From Beta vulgaris subsp. vulgaris (taxonomy: Eukaryota; Streptophyta; Magnoliopsida; Caryophyllales; Amaranthaceae), in contig NC_079206.1 of the NCBI RefSeq assembly GCF_026745355.1, positions 9,944,031 to 10,008,030 on the forward strand: 64,000 nucleotides of DNA, in the 5' to 3' direction. Positions 44,601 to 55,723 of the stretch are shown here, one piece after another. Position numbers and translations under genes: made by a program. Numbering within the stretch: the stretch's first letter is position 1; each line of letters starts with the position of its first letter. The notes below the pieces were generated by a model. It was not told the DNA's origin. It made no database searches and saw nothing but the letters and a program-made list of their open reading frames with translations.

Positions 44601-46155
44601 GCAACTTCACTACACGCTCAGATGGATGACCCAACCGTTGATGCCACAACTCCAAGTCGGCAGAAACGGCATGAATAGCAATAGGAGGAGGAACAGGGCT
44701 CGCACAGAAATAGTATAGTCCATCTTGCCTACGTCCCGTTCCAATCAGCTCCTTCAGATGGTCCTGTATAGCACACATAGAGGAGTTAAATTGAACAATG
44801 CAATTCATATCATGAGATAATTGTGAAACCGAAAGTAAATGGCAACTAAAGGTGGGAACATATAACACATGATGAAGCGTAATAGTGGAAGAAAGACGAA
44901 CAGAACCAGTCTGAGTAGCAATAACAGTGTCACCATTAGGTAAACCCACGGGACAAGCAGGAATATCAACCAAATCAAACAACCAAGATTTCTCACCAGT
45001 AACATGATGAGAGGCACCAGTATCAATAATCCAAGAATCAGAAGAAAACATACCATTGAGACGATCCTCAGGAAGAGGAGAGTTACCAAAAAGACCTGCA
45101 AGAGCCTTCCATTGATCAGGAGTGAAGAGAGAAGAAGTAGAAGGAGGAGTCACAGGCGCCGAAGAAGGAGCAACATTGGCCTTGACAGACCCACGGCCAC
45201 GACCCAAAGGCCGAGAGCCCCCTTTGGTGGAGTCCGAAGTCGCAGGATAACCAACAATTTCATAACAATTTTCCACGGCGTGACCATGCTTCTTGCACTT
45301 AGAACACGGCACTAAGGACCAGCACTTGGTCACATCATGCCCGACCTTGTGACAGTGCGTACATAAGGGACGATCAGGTTTGCCACGACCGCGACCCGTA
45401 TTGACAGCAAATCCCACCACATCGGGTGGTTTATCCGAGACACTAACACGCGACAAGCGAACCCGCTCGTCCTGAGACACGAGCTGAAACGCACGATCCA
45501 AGGACGGTAATGGGTCCATGGACAAAATATTGGTGCGAAGAGAGCTGTAAAAATCTGGATAGAGGCCCATTAAAAATTCGTGCAAACGTTGGGCATCCCG
45601 ACGTTGAGTATGTAGAAGGTGAGCCGTACAACCCGAACAACATGAACATGATATTAATGGTTCATGTTTGTTTAATTCTTCCCATAAGCAGTTAAGTTTG
45701 CCATAGTACGTGGAAACCGACATGGATTTGGTTTGTTCAATACGAGCAAGAGAAGATTTCAATTGATGAATGCGAGGACCGTTAACTAATGCAAACCTAG
45801 TTTGGAGATGCAGCCACAGTTGAGAAACATCGCGAAATTTAGAGAGAGTGGTTTTTACCTCAGGGTCAATAGTGTTCATTAGCCAAGAAATCAGCATGGC
45901 TTGAATCGTGGTCCAGTCGGCCATGGTGTAAGGTGGAGTAGGAGCGGTGATCGAGCCATCGAGAAATCCGAATTTGCGACGCGCTTCAAGCGCCATCTGG
46001 ATGTCAGAAGCCCACGCATCATAATTGTCGTGAGTTAACCGAGTAGGGGTGATAAAGTCCCCAGGACGATCTCCGGTGCCAAGGAAAAACGGAGAGTTGA
46101 TATTAATGGTGGGCTGAGGTGGTGGTGGCGACGGGTTAGAAGCGTCGTCCCCCAT
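41677..46155 (-). CDS. Copia gag-pol polyprotein, 1492 residues, intact
   Basis: The polyprotein supplies the capsid and enzymes for retrotransposition. Domains in order: gag (about 1-300) with two CX2CX4HX4C zinc knuckles (about 265-279 and 283-297); aspartic protease with DTGA near 377; gag-pre-integrase HHCC zinc region (about 500-545); integrase core with Asp near 583 (TIVDDFS), Asp near 626 (QSDNGTEF) and Glu near 660 (NGRVERKH); a Pro/Ser-rich linker (about 800-910); reverse transcriptase (about 1010-1250) with YVDD near 1174; and RNase H (about 1330-1480) with WCDSDWAA, SSTEAEYRS and CDNQSALYLA. All key catalytic residues are visible and there is no internal stop. The ATG at 46155 lies about 40 bp inside the primer site and fits the start of gag. 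Frames on the opposite strand are shadows. Confidence 0.96.
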   Translation of the reverse strand: MGDDASNPSPPPPQPTININSPFFLGTGDRPGDFITPTRLTHDNYDAWASDIQMALEARRKFGFLDGSITAPTPPYTMADWTTIQAMLISWLMNTIDPEVKTTLSKFRDVSQLWLHLQTRFALVNGPRIHQLKSSLARIEQTKSMSVSTYYGKLNCLWEELNKHEPLISCSCCSGCTAHLLHTQRRDAQRLHEFLMGLYPDFYSSLRTNILSMDPLPSLDRAFQLVSQDERVRLSRVSVSDKPPDVVGFAVNTGRGRGKPDRPLCTHCHKVGHDVTKCWSLVPCSKCKKHGHAVENCYEIVGYPATSDSTKGGSRPLGRGRGSVKANVAPSSAPVTPPSTSSLFTPDQWKALAGLFGNSPLPEDRLNGMFSSDSWIIDTGASHHVTGEKSWLFDLVDIPACPVGLPNGDTVIATQTGSVRLSSTITLHHVLYVPTFSCHLLSVSQLSHDMNCIVQFNSSMCAIQDHLKELIGTGRRQDGLYYFCASPVPPPIAIHAVSADLELWHQRLGHPSERVVKLLPFLCDHKGSLNKACEICFRAKHHRDKFSVSDKKASRVFEKIHCDLWGPYRHPSSCGARYFLTIVDDFSRAVWVYLMDDKTEVFRMFMLFVAMVERQFSQHINIVQSDNGTEFNCLLDYFAASGILFQTSCVATPQQNGRVERKHQHILNVGRALRFQAHLPIYFWGESILAAAHLINRTPSPLLGNKSPFEMLHHYTPAYDALRVFGCLCFAHNHKTKGDKFASRSRKCMFVGYPFGKKGWKLFDLDTKEFFVSRDVKFFEEVFPFLTPTDVNIVPNDLVSTPLDPTIFDLDDSLPFSSHSLPSPPPSPRPISPASRPTSPQIEPPSSPPQTAPSQNEPSSPISPNSFSPVSVPTPSTGPGPMPPPPSISPTPAAGPSTSPQPASDSLSTTPEMGRGHRTKIPSVKLKDFVTHTVVANGPSSPASSPSPSSGTPYPIAHYVNCSSFSVNYRKFLAAIVSGTDPRSFKEAMKDPGWKASMQDEISALESNGTWTLQELPPGKRALGSQWVYRTKYLSNGQVERLKSRLVVLGNHQEAGIDYTETFAPVAKMTTVRAFLAIAASKNWELHQMDVHNAFLHGDLHEEVYMKLPPGFTCSNPRLVCRLRKSLYGLKQAPRCWFAKLVSALTDYGFLQSYADYSLFTYTHGSVQINVLVYVDDLIISGNDSAALSTFKAYLSDCFKMKDLGPLKYFLGIEVARSSTGLFLCQRKYTLDIISEAGLLGAKPSSFPIETNHRLAHASGPPLPDAAAYRRLVGRLIYLAVTRPDLAYSVHVLSQFMQAPLQEHWDAALRVVRYLKGSPGQGLLLRADSELSLQGWCDSDWAACPLTRRSLTGWIVFLGNSPLSWKTKKQHTVSRSSTEAEYRSMAAITCELKWLKGLLLSLGVHHPKAIPLFCDNQSALYLAQNPVFHERTKHIEVDCHFVRDAILDGLIAPTYVSTKDQLADIFTKALGKTQFDFLLSKLGIFDPSPAPT

Positions 46156-46193
46156 GGCAGCCGAAAAAGGTTGAGAGAAAAAAAATTAGAGAG

Positions 46194-46205
46194 GCTCCGA
46201 TACCA
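46194..46205 (-). other. Primer-binding site of the intact Copia element
   Basis: TGGTATCGGAGC directly follows the 5' LTR on the minus strand. It fits the 3' end of initiator tRNA-Met, the usual Copia primer. Confidence 0.85.
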
Positions 46206-46336
46206 TGTAGAATTAGGTTAATGTGCTTGCCTTCTCATTAATGATTGCCACAATATATATAATACACAGTTTAGGAAACCCTAACAAATATAGTAAGCTA
46301 AAGATATACAGTAGCCTAAATAATATATGCTCTACA
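46206..46336 (-). repeat. 5' LTR of the intact Copia element
   Basis: 131 bp, identical to the 3' LTR. It is expected to hold the promoter. It is very short for a plant LTR, so much of the promoter may extend into the flank or the interior. Confidence 0.95.
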
Positions 46337-46650
46337 TTACTTCTATATACTTTGCATATCAATTTACTTTGGATTTTCAAACAGTAGTATCAAAGAAGAT
46401 AAATTTGATCTGAGGATGAATGTGGACAGGTATTGAACTATGAACTTAGCACAATGCTTGTCTTTGTGGGTTCTTCTGGCTAGGCGTGCCTCTCCTCCTT
46501 GTCATTGGTTTTAGTTTCTTAAGAGTAAGATTCTTTCTATTAAGTGAGAAGACAAAAATTCAGGCTAGTATTCTATCAAAGTGGAAGTATGGCATGTGAA
46601 TTTTGATTTAATAATCAACCTTGAGAAAATCTAACATTTATAAACTAATA

Positions 46651-46831
46651 CTTTTTTCGTTCTAAAATAAATGAAGCATTAATGACCATTTAAGGTCGTT
46701 TCAAAATAAACATAACGTTATACGTACTTCTCTCCATCTCTCTCTACTCATCACATGGATACCTTTTTTTTTTTTTCTTTCTCTCAATCTCTCCAATTCC
46801 CTATGTTTTATTCAAAACAGAATGAAAGAAG
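46651..46831. mobile_element. Stowaway MITE
   Basis: The ends CTTTTTTCGTTCTAAAATAA and the complement of TTCAAAACAGAATGAAAGAAG form an imperfect inverted pair, flanked by TA (46649-46650 and 46832-46833). The element is 181 bp long. Confidence 0.7.
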
Positions 46832-47458
46832 TACTTATTTTTATATATCAGTAAAAAAAAATTGTGGTTAAACTAGGACATGTAAATAGGCGCAAAAATC
46901 AAATTGTTATATTTATTATGTGATGAAGGAAATATCTATATAAATATATTACCTCAAATTCATATACTAAAGTTTTAACCACTAGATCAAGTTGTATTTA
47001 GTGTTAACATTTTAAAGTACAATATTAATAAAAGAAAATTTTCCTCACCCAGAGCATAATCCGAACCTGATAACTAGTTAAGATCTACAAGTTGGTTAAG
47101 GGTTAAGAAAATGATTGGTCCTAGTCTAAGTTCTCCAGGTCCTAGCTAGAGTAGTAGGGCCATGAATTGCCAGTTATTCCATCACTTATTGAGAATTAGA
47201 TGTAATGTAATGTTTGTTTAGAGATAGATATCATTACAAAGAACCCTAAAGAGTAAAGACAGGCATACGATGAATAACTTTGTGCGTTTGGGAAGCATGC
47301 AACGCGATGTACTGTCGAAAAGAAAAACACATCAAGGGTTACTTCTTTTAAGTATTTTCTTAGACGTGCCTAATCAGTACTCAAAATATCGAGCATGATA
47401 ATTAGGTTTTATTAACTCAAAAGCAATTGTTATACACCAAGTAAGTATTGATCCAGTG

Positions 47459-47600
47459 ATGATGGGGACTGGCTTTGGTAGCACGGACCTGTGTTCGAAT
47501 TCCTGCAACACCCTTGGGAGAGAAATGAAATTTGACCACCCCAAACTTGGCCTCGATCCGGATGTACTCCGAAACACAATAATTTCATTAACTTTCACTT
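47459..47600 (+). repeat. Possible SINE
   Basis: It contains a box-B-like TGTTCGAATTCCTG preceded by GGCTTTGGTAGCACGG and ends AACACAATAATTTCATTAAC. No target duplication was confirmed. Confidence 0.35.
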
Positions 47601-49422
47601 GGTAGAATAACTTTGAAAATAAAATAGAAGTCACAATTTACATCAATTCAAAAATAGAATCGTTTTGGGAGAAAGCACAAGTAAATATATGCATCTTGAA
47701 GTTTGTATATAGCCAATTATGAATGTCCTTTTGGGAAAAAAAAAGGAGAGTAGTTTTTATCATAAAATATTGAAAGTTTATAATTTAGATTATTAAAAAT
47801 TAAGTAAATATAATAGTCAAATTAAAAAAGGGACTAGGCATCTACTCATCTAGCCCCCAGGATTCCTAAATGCTAGCATATATATGTATATCATAATATA
47901 TAGATAAGAAAAAGCTTTCTCACCTTACAATAATATATACATATGAAGATCACATACCTATGTCTAGAATTTGGAAAAAAAAGAGTAGGAATATTTAACA
48001 CTGCCCCAAGACTACTAGCACAATCACTATACCACATGTCATGCATGGTTAAAAAAAAATTGTTGGACCTTTTAAAAAACAGTAAAATTTACTCTTTTAC
48101 CAATTGTGACTTGACATATATAATATGGTGAACTGTCCAAATTTAAGAAACCAAAATTTTGGACCACTTATCTAAAATTTGAAGTGATGATTAATCAGGA
48201 AGTACAAGAACTCTTATAAAGAAAAAAAAGGCTAGCAAATAATACAATAACTCAAATTTGTTTGTCATGGACCCAAAATTTTTATAACAAGGAAACTCTG
48301 ATCAGGCACAAATTTTTGATTAATACTTCCCTCCAAGTTCAATTAATGTGCACAATATGAAACAATTATTAGATCATCTATTGAATCCTTCCTTTTATTT
48401 ATGTATACATGGAATGCCAGGCCAAAATAAAGAGTCAAGATTTTAGATAAATTAGGGTTTTATTTATTTTTCTTTGTAATAAATGAATAAATGAAGCACG
48501 GAAAAAACTGTCAAAAAACGATATTATAAACAAACTCTATTTGGTAACATTTTTGATAATCTAGAGAAAAAGAATATCATGAAAGTTGTGAGTTCTACAC
48601 AAAGTGAAAGATATATGAGAATGCTTCCACTAAGGTCATGGAACAAAAAAAAATTCAATAACTATTAGCCAAATATTCATCCTCTTTACTAAATAAACAA
48701 GCTCTATTATGTTGTTAGAATTCCTCTTTTTTCTAGACAATTTCTAGGGGTTAGCCTACTTCGATTTAATACTTAGATAACAAGATTAAGTATATCATAT
48801 TATGTGGTTTGGATCATAGGATAATGTTCCTCTAACTAGTAAAAGCTTTTGTTCGCTTTTTTATTATTGTATCAGTTGTATAAACTACAAATCTAAGTAG
48901 ATTAATGTACAAATTACATGAGAAAGGAACTTATGTAGGGAGAATATATATATGTATAGTATATCTGTTAGATAAGGAGAAAGAAAATATTCCCCCTCTC
49001 TCTCTTTTTTAAATCTTTTTCACTTGTAATTTTGATACTATTCATTCATATTTAGAGATAATTTTTTAAAATTTTCTCAATTTTTAAGAAAAATACATAG
49101 TCATTTGAGTTTTTTTGTTTGATTCGTCTCAATTAATTAGTACTTTATTAATATTCTTATTATGTTTTTTTTTACTAATATATAGTGAAAGATATTTAAT
49201 TTCAAAGAGGTGCGTACACTAGGAGACGCGCACAAAAAAGTGTCAATGTTAATTAAACTAATTCATTTGATTGAAATATGTTTTTGGAGAATGTAGAGGA
49301 GGTGGACATGGAAACATGCCTATGATTAATTCTATTAGATTTTTTTATCACGGTAAGAAATAGTAGTCATTTTAATTCGGGGGTAAAAATGAATTTCATT
49401 AAGACTTTTTGCAAACTAGTAT

Positions 49423-49730
49423 AAAGGTTATGTTTGAGGAAGCATTTTAGAATTAAATGATAAGGTGATAATATATTTTAAGTGCTAAAATAATTAGTAG
49501 TGTTTGGGGATTATCTAAAATAAAATTTCAGGTGGTCAAACCGAAATTTTGAAAAATCTTTTTTAAATTTGATAACAACTAATTTGCCAAAATAATTTAC
49601 CAACTTAAACAACTAATTTTACAAACAGTTAAGCTAATAAGATACCTTATTAGCTTCAACTTTATCTTATAAGTTTCAATTAACTTATCAATTTCAATTT
49701 ATTTTAAACTAGTATTGTCAAATGGAGCCA
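49423..49730. mobile_element. Possible hAT-like MITE of the TTTGA-ended type
   Basis: GGTTATGTTTGAGG on the left and TGTCAAATGGAGCC on the right form a weak inverted pair, around a TTATCTTATAAGTTTCAATT-type AT-rich interior. Neither ends nor target duplication are firm. Confidence 0.3.
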
Positions 49731-50078
49731 AAATATAAATCCAATCTTTCAAGAATACCTACCAAATTTCAGCTGGAGACTTTTTTTCCATTATTTTATG
49801 TGTGTCATATTGGTTGATCCAACCCGTTACACGAAAGAAGACTCTCAAAATTTTCAAATAATCTGTCACCGTGCAAAATCTCTGGATGTATAAGGATCTA
49901 TTAGGTGTAATGTATACTTTAAGATGCATTATCTTTACCTAATTTGATTTTCACTTAACTTACAACATTGAAACTAACTAATTATCTATGCTATAGCCCT
50001 CTTAACTAATCAACACTTCCTTTCAAGAAAAAACTAATCAACACTTAATACAATACTTGTATATTGAACTTGAGCAAC

Positions 50079-50203
50079 CAATGATGTCTTGGCATAGTGA
50101 TTAAGATTGAGGTGTTGTGAATGAAAGGTCACAGGTTCGAATCCCCCCTCCCCTTCTTTGTACTTTGTACCGCCTTCGTGGCTCATATGGATTTTTAAAA
50201 AAA
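50079..50203 (+). repeat. tRNA-derived SINE with 17-bp target duplication
   Basis: Box A-like TTGGCATAGTGATTAAG and a perfect box B GGTTCGAATCC are present. The body ends in an A-rich tail. TATTGAACTTGAKCAAC flanks it (50062-50078 and 50204-50220) with one mismatch. The long duplication shows insertion by LINE-encoded machinery. Confidence 0.85.
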
Positions 50204-51186
50204 TATTGAACTTGATCAACTTTTATATTATTTTAAGTGTAGCTTACTAACTTATTAATCTTGTACTTAAATTCTTGAAACTTATTAACAACCTTGAACT
50301 GAATTTTCAACATAGATAAATACTACCTCTTTGAACTTAATTTTGCTGAAATAAGTGAAAGTAAAGTATGAAGCACATTAGTTGTTCATTATGACACCTT
50401 TGCACTCCAGATTAACCTGGGCATAAATGACGGCTGGAAATGTGGCAAATAAAGTTTGTAAGGCTTAAAAAAAGACGAGGAATTTATTGGAGACACTGAC
50501 AAATTAGTGTAGTAAAAGAGTTAAATGAAGGCATTGGTCTGGGTAGCAAGGTTGTCGCAGGAGTGTCATGCTTTAGAAGGACAAACAGCCCACCAGTCAT
50601 ATATATACACTGAGAAAAAACTTTTGATAAACAGAATTAAGAATCACAACTTTTGACGCACAAATGACATGCATGCATAATGTTCCTATTTTATCCCATA
50701 GTATTAATTTCATATATTCTACTAGTAATCCTACTACTACAAGTCTACAAGCTAAGACATAGGTTTTAGCTACTAATTGTAAGTAGCCCATATAGTATAA
50801 CCTAATTATCAAGCATCTTACTCCACACTAGATAATACTTTGCCCCCCCATACCTCACCTAGCTATATGTGTAGGCTTTATATAGGCACCCACTTCTTTG
50901 TGTAAAGAGAAATTATGGTGGCTTTATTTTAGTTTTGCATATCAAACTTTATTAAAACAACCAACCCAATCCAAGCATTCTAGTCTAGTCCAAGTCTAAC
51001 CTTAATTTTAGTTTATGGTTATCATCATTAGCAAGCTAAGTACTCCTTAAAGTGAGATAATTGTGGTTATACTGTTACATGTGCTTAATTATAGTCTATA
51101 GAGCTCTATCCACTTGGGTTGTTTGTGTATCTAACTACAATGAGTTTATCTAACCATATATTTATATTATTAATACAATTTTAAAA

Positions 51187-51333
51187 GAACAGCAAGTGAT
51201 AGCCTAGTGGTATCGGCATCACCTTCGATCTCAGAGGTCATAGGGCCGAGTCTCACCCGGCCCCTTGCAAGGAAGGATCCCTAATTTCCCCCCTTCCTTG
51301 CAAGGGACTTCATCTTACCTTAAAAAAATAAAA
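51187..51333 (+). repeat. tRNA-derived SINE with 12-bp target duplication
   Basis: Box A (GATAGCCTAGTGG) and box B-like GGCCGAGTCTCACC are present. A body hairpin CCTTGCAAGGAAGG / CCTTCCTTGCAAGG follows. ACAATTTTAAAA flanks both sides (51175-51186 and 51334-51345). Confidence 0.8.
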
Positions 51334-51345
51334 ACAATTTTAAAA

Positions 51346-53241
51346 AATAATTAATTCGTATATTAATCTTTAAAGTTGTATATATTAAAACCGTCAAAAA
51401 ATACGAATATTACATTATTATTGATTAAAAGATCGGAGGAGTACTAAGTACAAACAACCTTAGAAACCATCTTAGAAGAGTAGCAACACGCATCTCTTGT
51501 CCATTTATAGGTTGTAGGCTATCGTCATATTCATTAATGACTCATCAAATCCAGTAACTACACTAAACAGTCTCTCACTTTTTTAAGCTTCTTGATTTGG
51601 AACAAGTACCCCCTCTTCCTCGTCCCTTACTTAGTGATAGCTGATGCCTTATGTTGCTACACGCATCATCATCTATCGTCGTCCTATCTATATCCCAAAT
51701 CAAACACAAATGTCGTCTACCGAATTTTAACAATTATTGTCCATTTTAGGACCACAATATTTTTAAAACTAACTCGGGTATACATGTGAGTTGTCTCAAA
51801 TTAAAAAAAAAAACAGACAGAAAATACTGTTTATCTTATAATTTATAGGAACTGCTCATATTAGTGTTGAATCTCATTGATAATTACATGTGAGTGTCCC
51901 ACACTACTGGAGAAAGAGGAGAGACTAAACCACTTTACAAGCTTTGGAGTTACTCCTCATATCACCAATTGGTTTTAAGATGGAACCTCCTTGTGCTTGT
52001 AAGTAGGCTAAACTCTCCTCCTCTTTATTGCCTATTTCAGATAATCTTAAAATTGACATGGTAACAAAGCCCGGGTTGCTCGATAAGATGTCCAACCCCT
52101 AACTTTATAAGCTTTGGAGTTATATGATATATTAGACTTTAAGTTTCTCATTACTACTTACCTCTTTTATGCATATGCATGCTATTAGTACTTGATAATG
52201 GTTGCAGAATTGTTACAATCTATCTATATATCAAAGAAATTCATATAATTATATCAATTAAGTCTTATTAGCATTCTTTATATCCTAATTGAGAGCCTTG
52301 TACATAATATATCAACTAGAGTATCTAGTCTAGTGTATTTGTGATAATTACTTGTAGACGTGAAAATAAAGATGCTTATTAGCATTTCGGTTACCTCAAA
52401 GATACAGTTTTAATAATATTGTTACATTACTATTACCCTTTTTTTCTCCATTTAAGCTATGTTTTCTTGATCTGAAATAGGTGATTGGTATGAATCTATT
52501 AAGATATAGTCTTGATCTAGTTAATTAATAAGAAAAGCATATTCATGTGAGATTTTGTTGGAACCGTCTCGTCATGTACTTTTCAAATATTTAATTTTCA
52601 TAATAACTAAGATAAAAATGAAGATATTTGATTTTAAGTGTAGAGAAATAAAATATATTCTCATCCGGTCTGGTATATATGATATGGTTTTGACAAGAAT
52701 AAGTCATACGTTTCTAGAATAAAGTGAAGAGAATATACACTTAGTAGGATCTTATGACAATATTCTATTGATCTAACTTTGTCCCCTTTATCGATTCAAT
52801 GTAGGATTTTTATCGTGACAATCTTGTAATAGTTGTTAGTTGATAGCTAATTACATTGATTATTTTAAATAGATAAATGTATCAAGTGGTTGTATGATGT
52901 TTGATGGATAAGTCATAAGTGATAGTTGATTGTATTTTAACCTAAATGTCATTTCACCTCAACATGTTTAATCCTCTCTCACCAAAAAAAATCTCCTCCC
53001 AAAAGCATTTTCAAAATTAGCATATTAGGTCTAAACTGCTCTTTCATTTACTATATATCTACCAATTACCAAACACCAACATCAAAGGATTTTTAACTTG
53101 TCAATCCTACGATCAAATCCTCTAATATAAACCCAATTCTCTATTTACAAAGTAGAGCCATTGTAAAGTATCAACACATTGAAAAACGAATAAATCATAC
53201 GTGGTCATCTCAATATAAGAAAGAAAGGATTAGATCGAGAA
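51346..53241. other. AT-rich intergenic DNA, nothing firm
   Basis: A TTTGATGG / CCAATTACCAAACACCAA pair near 52900 and 53070 hints at another worn MITE, but no ends could be placed. No gene was recognised. Confidence 0.35.
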
Positions 53242-53249
53242 TAAGAATG

Positions 53250-53571
53250 CAGGGCCGTTCCTGATAATTTTTGGGTCCTAGCCGGACCTAAAAACATAGG
53301 TCCCTATATGAGTCGATCCTAATATTTTATAGGCCATATAATTAAAACCTTCGTACCTAAAACTATAATCTATATTTTACTAATGATACCAATAAAAAAA
53401 TAAGCACATAATATTATTAAAAATTGTACAAAATAGCACAAATTTCACTAAATATTCAAAAAGTGTATCAATTTTTATTTAACTGGTCATAGTTAATTTC
53501 TTTTTTTGGGCCCCACACGATCGTGGGCCCTGGGCGGTGACACTCCTTGCCTACCCTCAGAACCGGCCCTG
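53250..53571. mobile_element. hAT-type MITE with perfect 8-bp target duplication
   Basis: The ends CAGGGCCGTTCCTG and CAGAACCGGCCCTG are inverted repeats with two differences. TAAGAATG flanks both sides exactly (53242-53249 and 53572-53579). CAGGG starts and 8-bp duplications are typical of hAT. The element is 322 bp long and non-coding. The identical flanks suggest a fairly recent insertion. Confidence 0.9.
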
Positions 53572-53579
53572 TAAGAATG

Positions 53580-55346
53580 TCATAATCTATTAAATTAAAC
53601 TTGATCACCCAATATATATACTTGTAAGTATAACACTACATATAACTTGACATTGTCAACTTTTAAACAAAGGCATTACGGTCATGATCATATACCATAC
53701 GTACCCATCATTAAGATGCTAATGGACCAACATTCCTAAAACATATAAATACGAGAAGTAAAAACAGTGTCATTAATTATAATAGTAATATTTAAAAAAG
53801 CACAAAAAACTCAGGATCTTTATTGGTTTTAAAATAATGGCTCCAATAATTTATGATCACTTTGTGCATGCATTTCCCAATTCCCATATGTCTAAAAAGC
53901 AATTACTGCTACATATTGCTGTTTATTTGGTTGGCTCTTTTAGCTTTTATACATATATTGTCAAATGTCAACTAGGTAGGACACTTATGAAGTACTCCTC
54001 AGAGAAAGTTATAACACATATTATGGTCTTATCCCTCTCATTCTCTCTGGCTGCAAGTACAAATAGAGTTTTTGTTTTTATACATTTGGCTTTACGGTTC
54101 AAATTGTGGTGTCCAAGCTAATTTATGTGCACTTGTATATCAGTCTTCCAAGTACTTGCATAAGCATCGTACTACTAATACGTTGGTTTATTATATGCAT
54201 GCATGCCATCCACCTTCTCTTGGACCACTTTCTCACAATATACATTCTCAGCCAGATCTATTGCTTCTTGAGTAAGCGATTTAAACGTCTACAAAACTAA
54301 AAGGATGAAAGTAATTCAATGATTCAGCCTCAGAACCTCTCCCATTGGATTGGATGAATTAGGTGATCCAAATGTCTTAGATTTTGCAGGAATCTCTTTA
54401 TATGGATACAATGAGTAGAAGACAAGTTTTTATGTAAGTAGTTGCCTATGCAAAACTTAGAGGTGACAATTATTAACACGAACCACCAATAAGGCTGAAA
54501 CTGACATAACAGGAACACGAAATTTTTAAGGACCTCTCTTAGTCTCTTGGATGTTACTTCCCAAATGAGGATGATTATTGTGTAACTTGCTAGTTTGCTC
54601 TAACTCTAAGGACCCTTACCTATGCTAGCAAGTGTTGAATTGTTCGTTATTGTGCACATAAAAATTTGTCCTACATTACAAATGAGAAATTACCCACTTT
54701 ATAAGCTCGAGGAATCAATAATCATCCTATTATCAATTAGTTTTGGGATTAAAACTCTTTTTAAGTATCATGGCTCGAACTCTCTTCCTCTTTAATTTCT
54801 TGGATTTAAATTATCCACTTATTTGAGAAATCATTCCTCCTATTATCAATTGATTTTGGAATTAAATCTCTTTTCGAATACTTGTAATTAACTTGTAATT
54901 GGTTTGAACTTACTTCCTCTTTCTTGGATTATTACGCTAATAACCCTTTTTCATATCTTATAAAATGTAACAACTCCATCTGCTAACCCTAATTAATTCA
55001 ATGAACTCGATATTTTTTTTAAAAAAAACTTAAAAGAAATTATGGATGGTGACTCTGTGTTTTGCGAAATTCTATATGGTGAATATTTTTTTTAATTCTA
55101 GATGGTGACCCTTCTTAGCTTTGCATAAAGTAACTTCCATTACTCTATTCTCTAAAGTTTGTTAATAAATTATTATTTAATAGAGAAAAAGGCTTAATCG
55201 AAGTTTAAGAAAATAAGTATCCAAATTACATTAATAAAGTGCATCAAGTAACTTTTGTAACATTATCAGTGAGAGCCTCCCCCGTCTTCTTAGATCTCAT
55301 GCACCATACGTACTCCAGCAAGCCAGCCATGGGTCTACTAACGCAT
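53580..55346. other. AT-rich intergenic DNA, nothing recognised
   Basis: The open frame 53837-54121 has no recognisable domain and looks random. No repeat with clear ends was seen. Confidence 0.35.
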
Positions 55347-55583
55347 TCACGTTCTCACAGCCGAACCGTCGCCTCTGATAACATTTGTTAGGCCCACGAG
55401 TTCACCTATTGCTCTACAGTTAATATGATATTGTCCACTTATTTGGTCCAAGCTAAGGCGCACAAATTTGTTTTTGAACTCCTTCTTAAAAGGTCTAATG
55501 GAGTAGGTAAACTCTTGTAAACTAGGCAAATCGATCTTTCTTATCTCTCCAATGTGCATCTTGGGATATACCCCAACATACAA
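55347..55583 (-). other. Unrecognised 78-codon open frame, possible gene fragment
   Basis: The frame contains LPSLQEFTYSIRPFKKEFKN and SLDQISGQYHINCRAIGELV, which reads more like real protein than the neighbouring AT-rich frames. I do not recognise a family. There is no clear promoter, splice site or partner exon nearby. It may be a captured exon or a relic of a transposon gene. Confidence 0.2.
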
Positions 55584-55723
55584 TTAGAATTTAGGGAAAA
55601 GATCCCACCGCATTGAAAATTTATTGAGAAAGGGAAACATATATTTTATTTTGGAATAACTTTTTTTATTAGATAACGGCTTGTAAATAGAACTTAAAAA
55701 AGGGTCACAAAAGTTACTTTATA

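Larger units (their letters stand above)
41539..46336 (-). mobile_element. Intact Copia LTR retrotransposon
   Basis: A complete 4798-bp element. The two 131-bp LTRs (41539-41669 and 46206-46336) are identical by direct comparison, start TGTAGAATTAGG and end TGCTCTACA. TTACT flanks both sides (41534-41538 and 46337-46341). A tRNA-Met primer site, a polypurine tract and a single uninterrupted gag-pol frame are present. Identical LTRs mean very recent insertion, because both are copied from one template. Short LTRs and a single frame fit the Ale/Retrofit-like Copia lineage, but I could not confirm the lineage. It lies about 2.6 kb downstream of the NGATHA gene. Confidence 0.96.
46832..50060. other. 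AT-rich intergenic DNA, few recognisable features
   Basis: A possible SINE (47459-47600) and a possible TTTGA-ended MITE (49423-49730) are listed separately. No coding gene was recognised; all open frames are short and without domains. Confidence 0.4.

Noticed and set aside
43360..45695. Plus-strand frames opposite the intact Copia gag-pol
   Set aside because: Shadows of the 1492-residue minus-strand frame.
53837..54121. 94-codon open frame
   Set aside because: No recognisable domain, unusual composition and no gene context.
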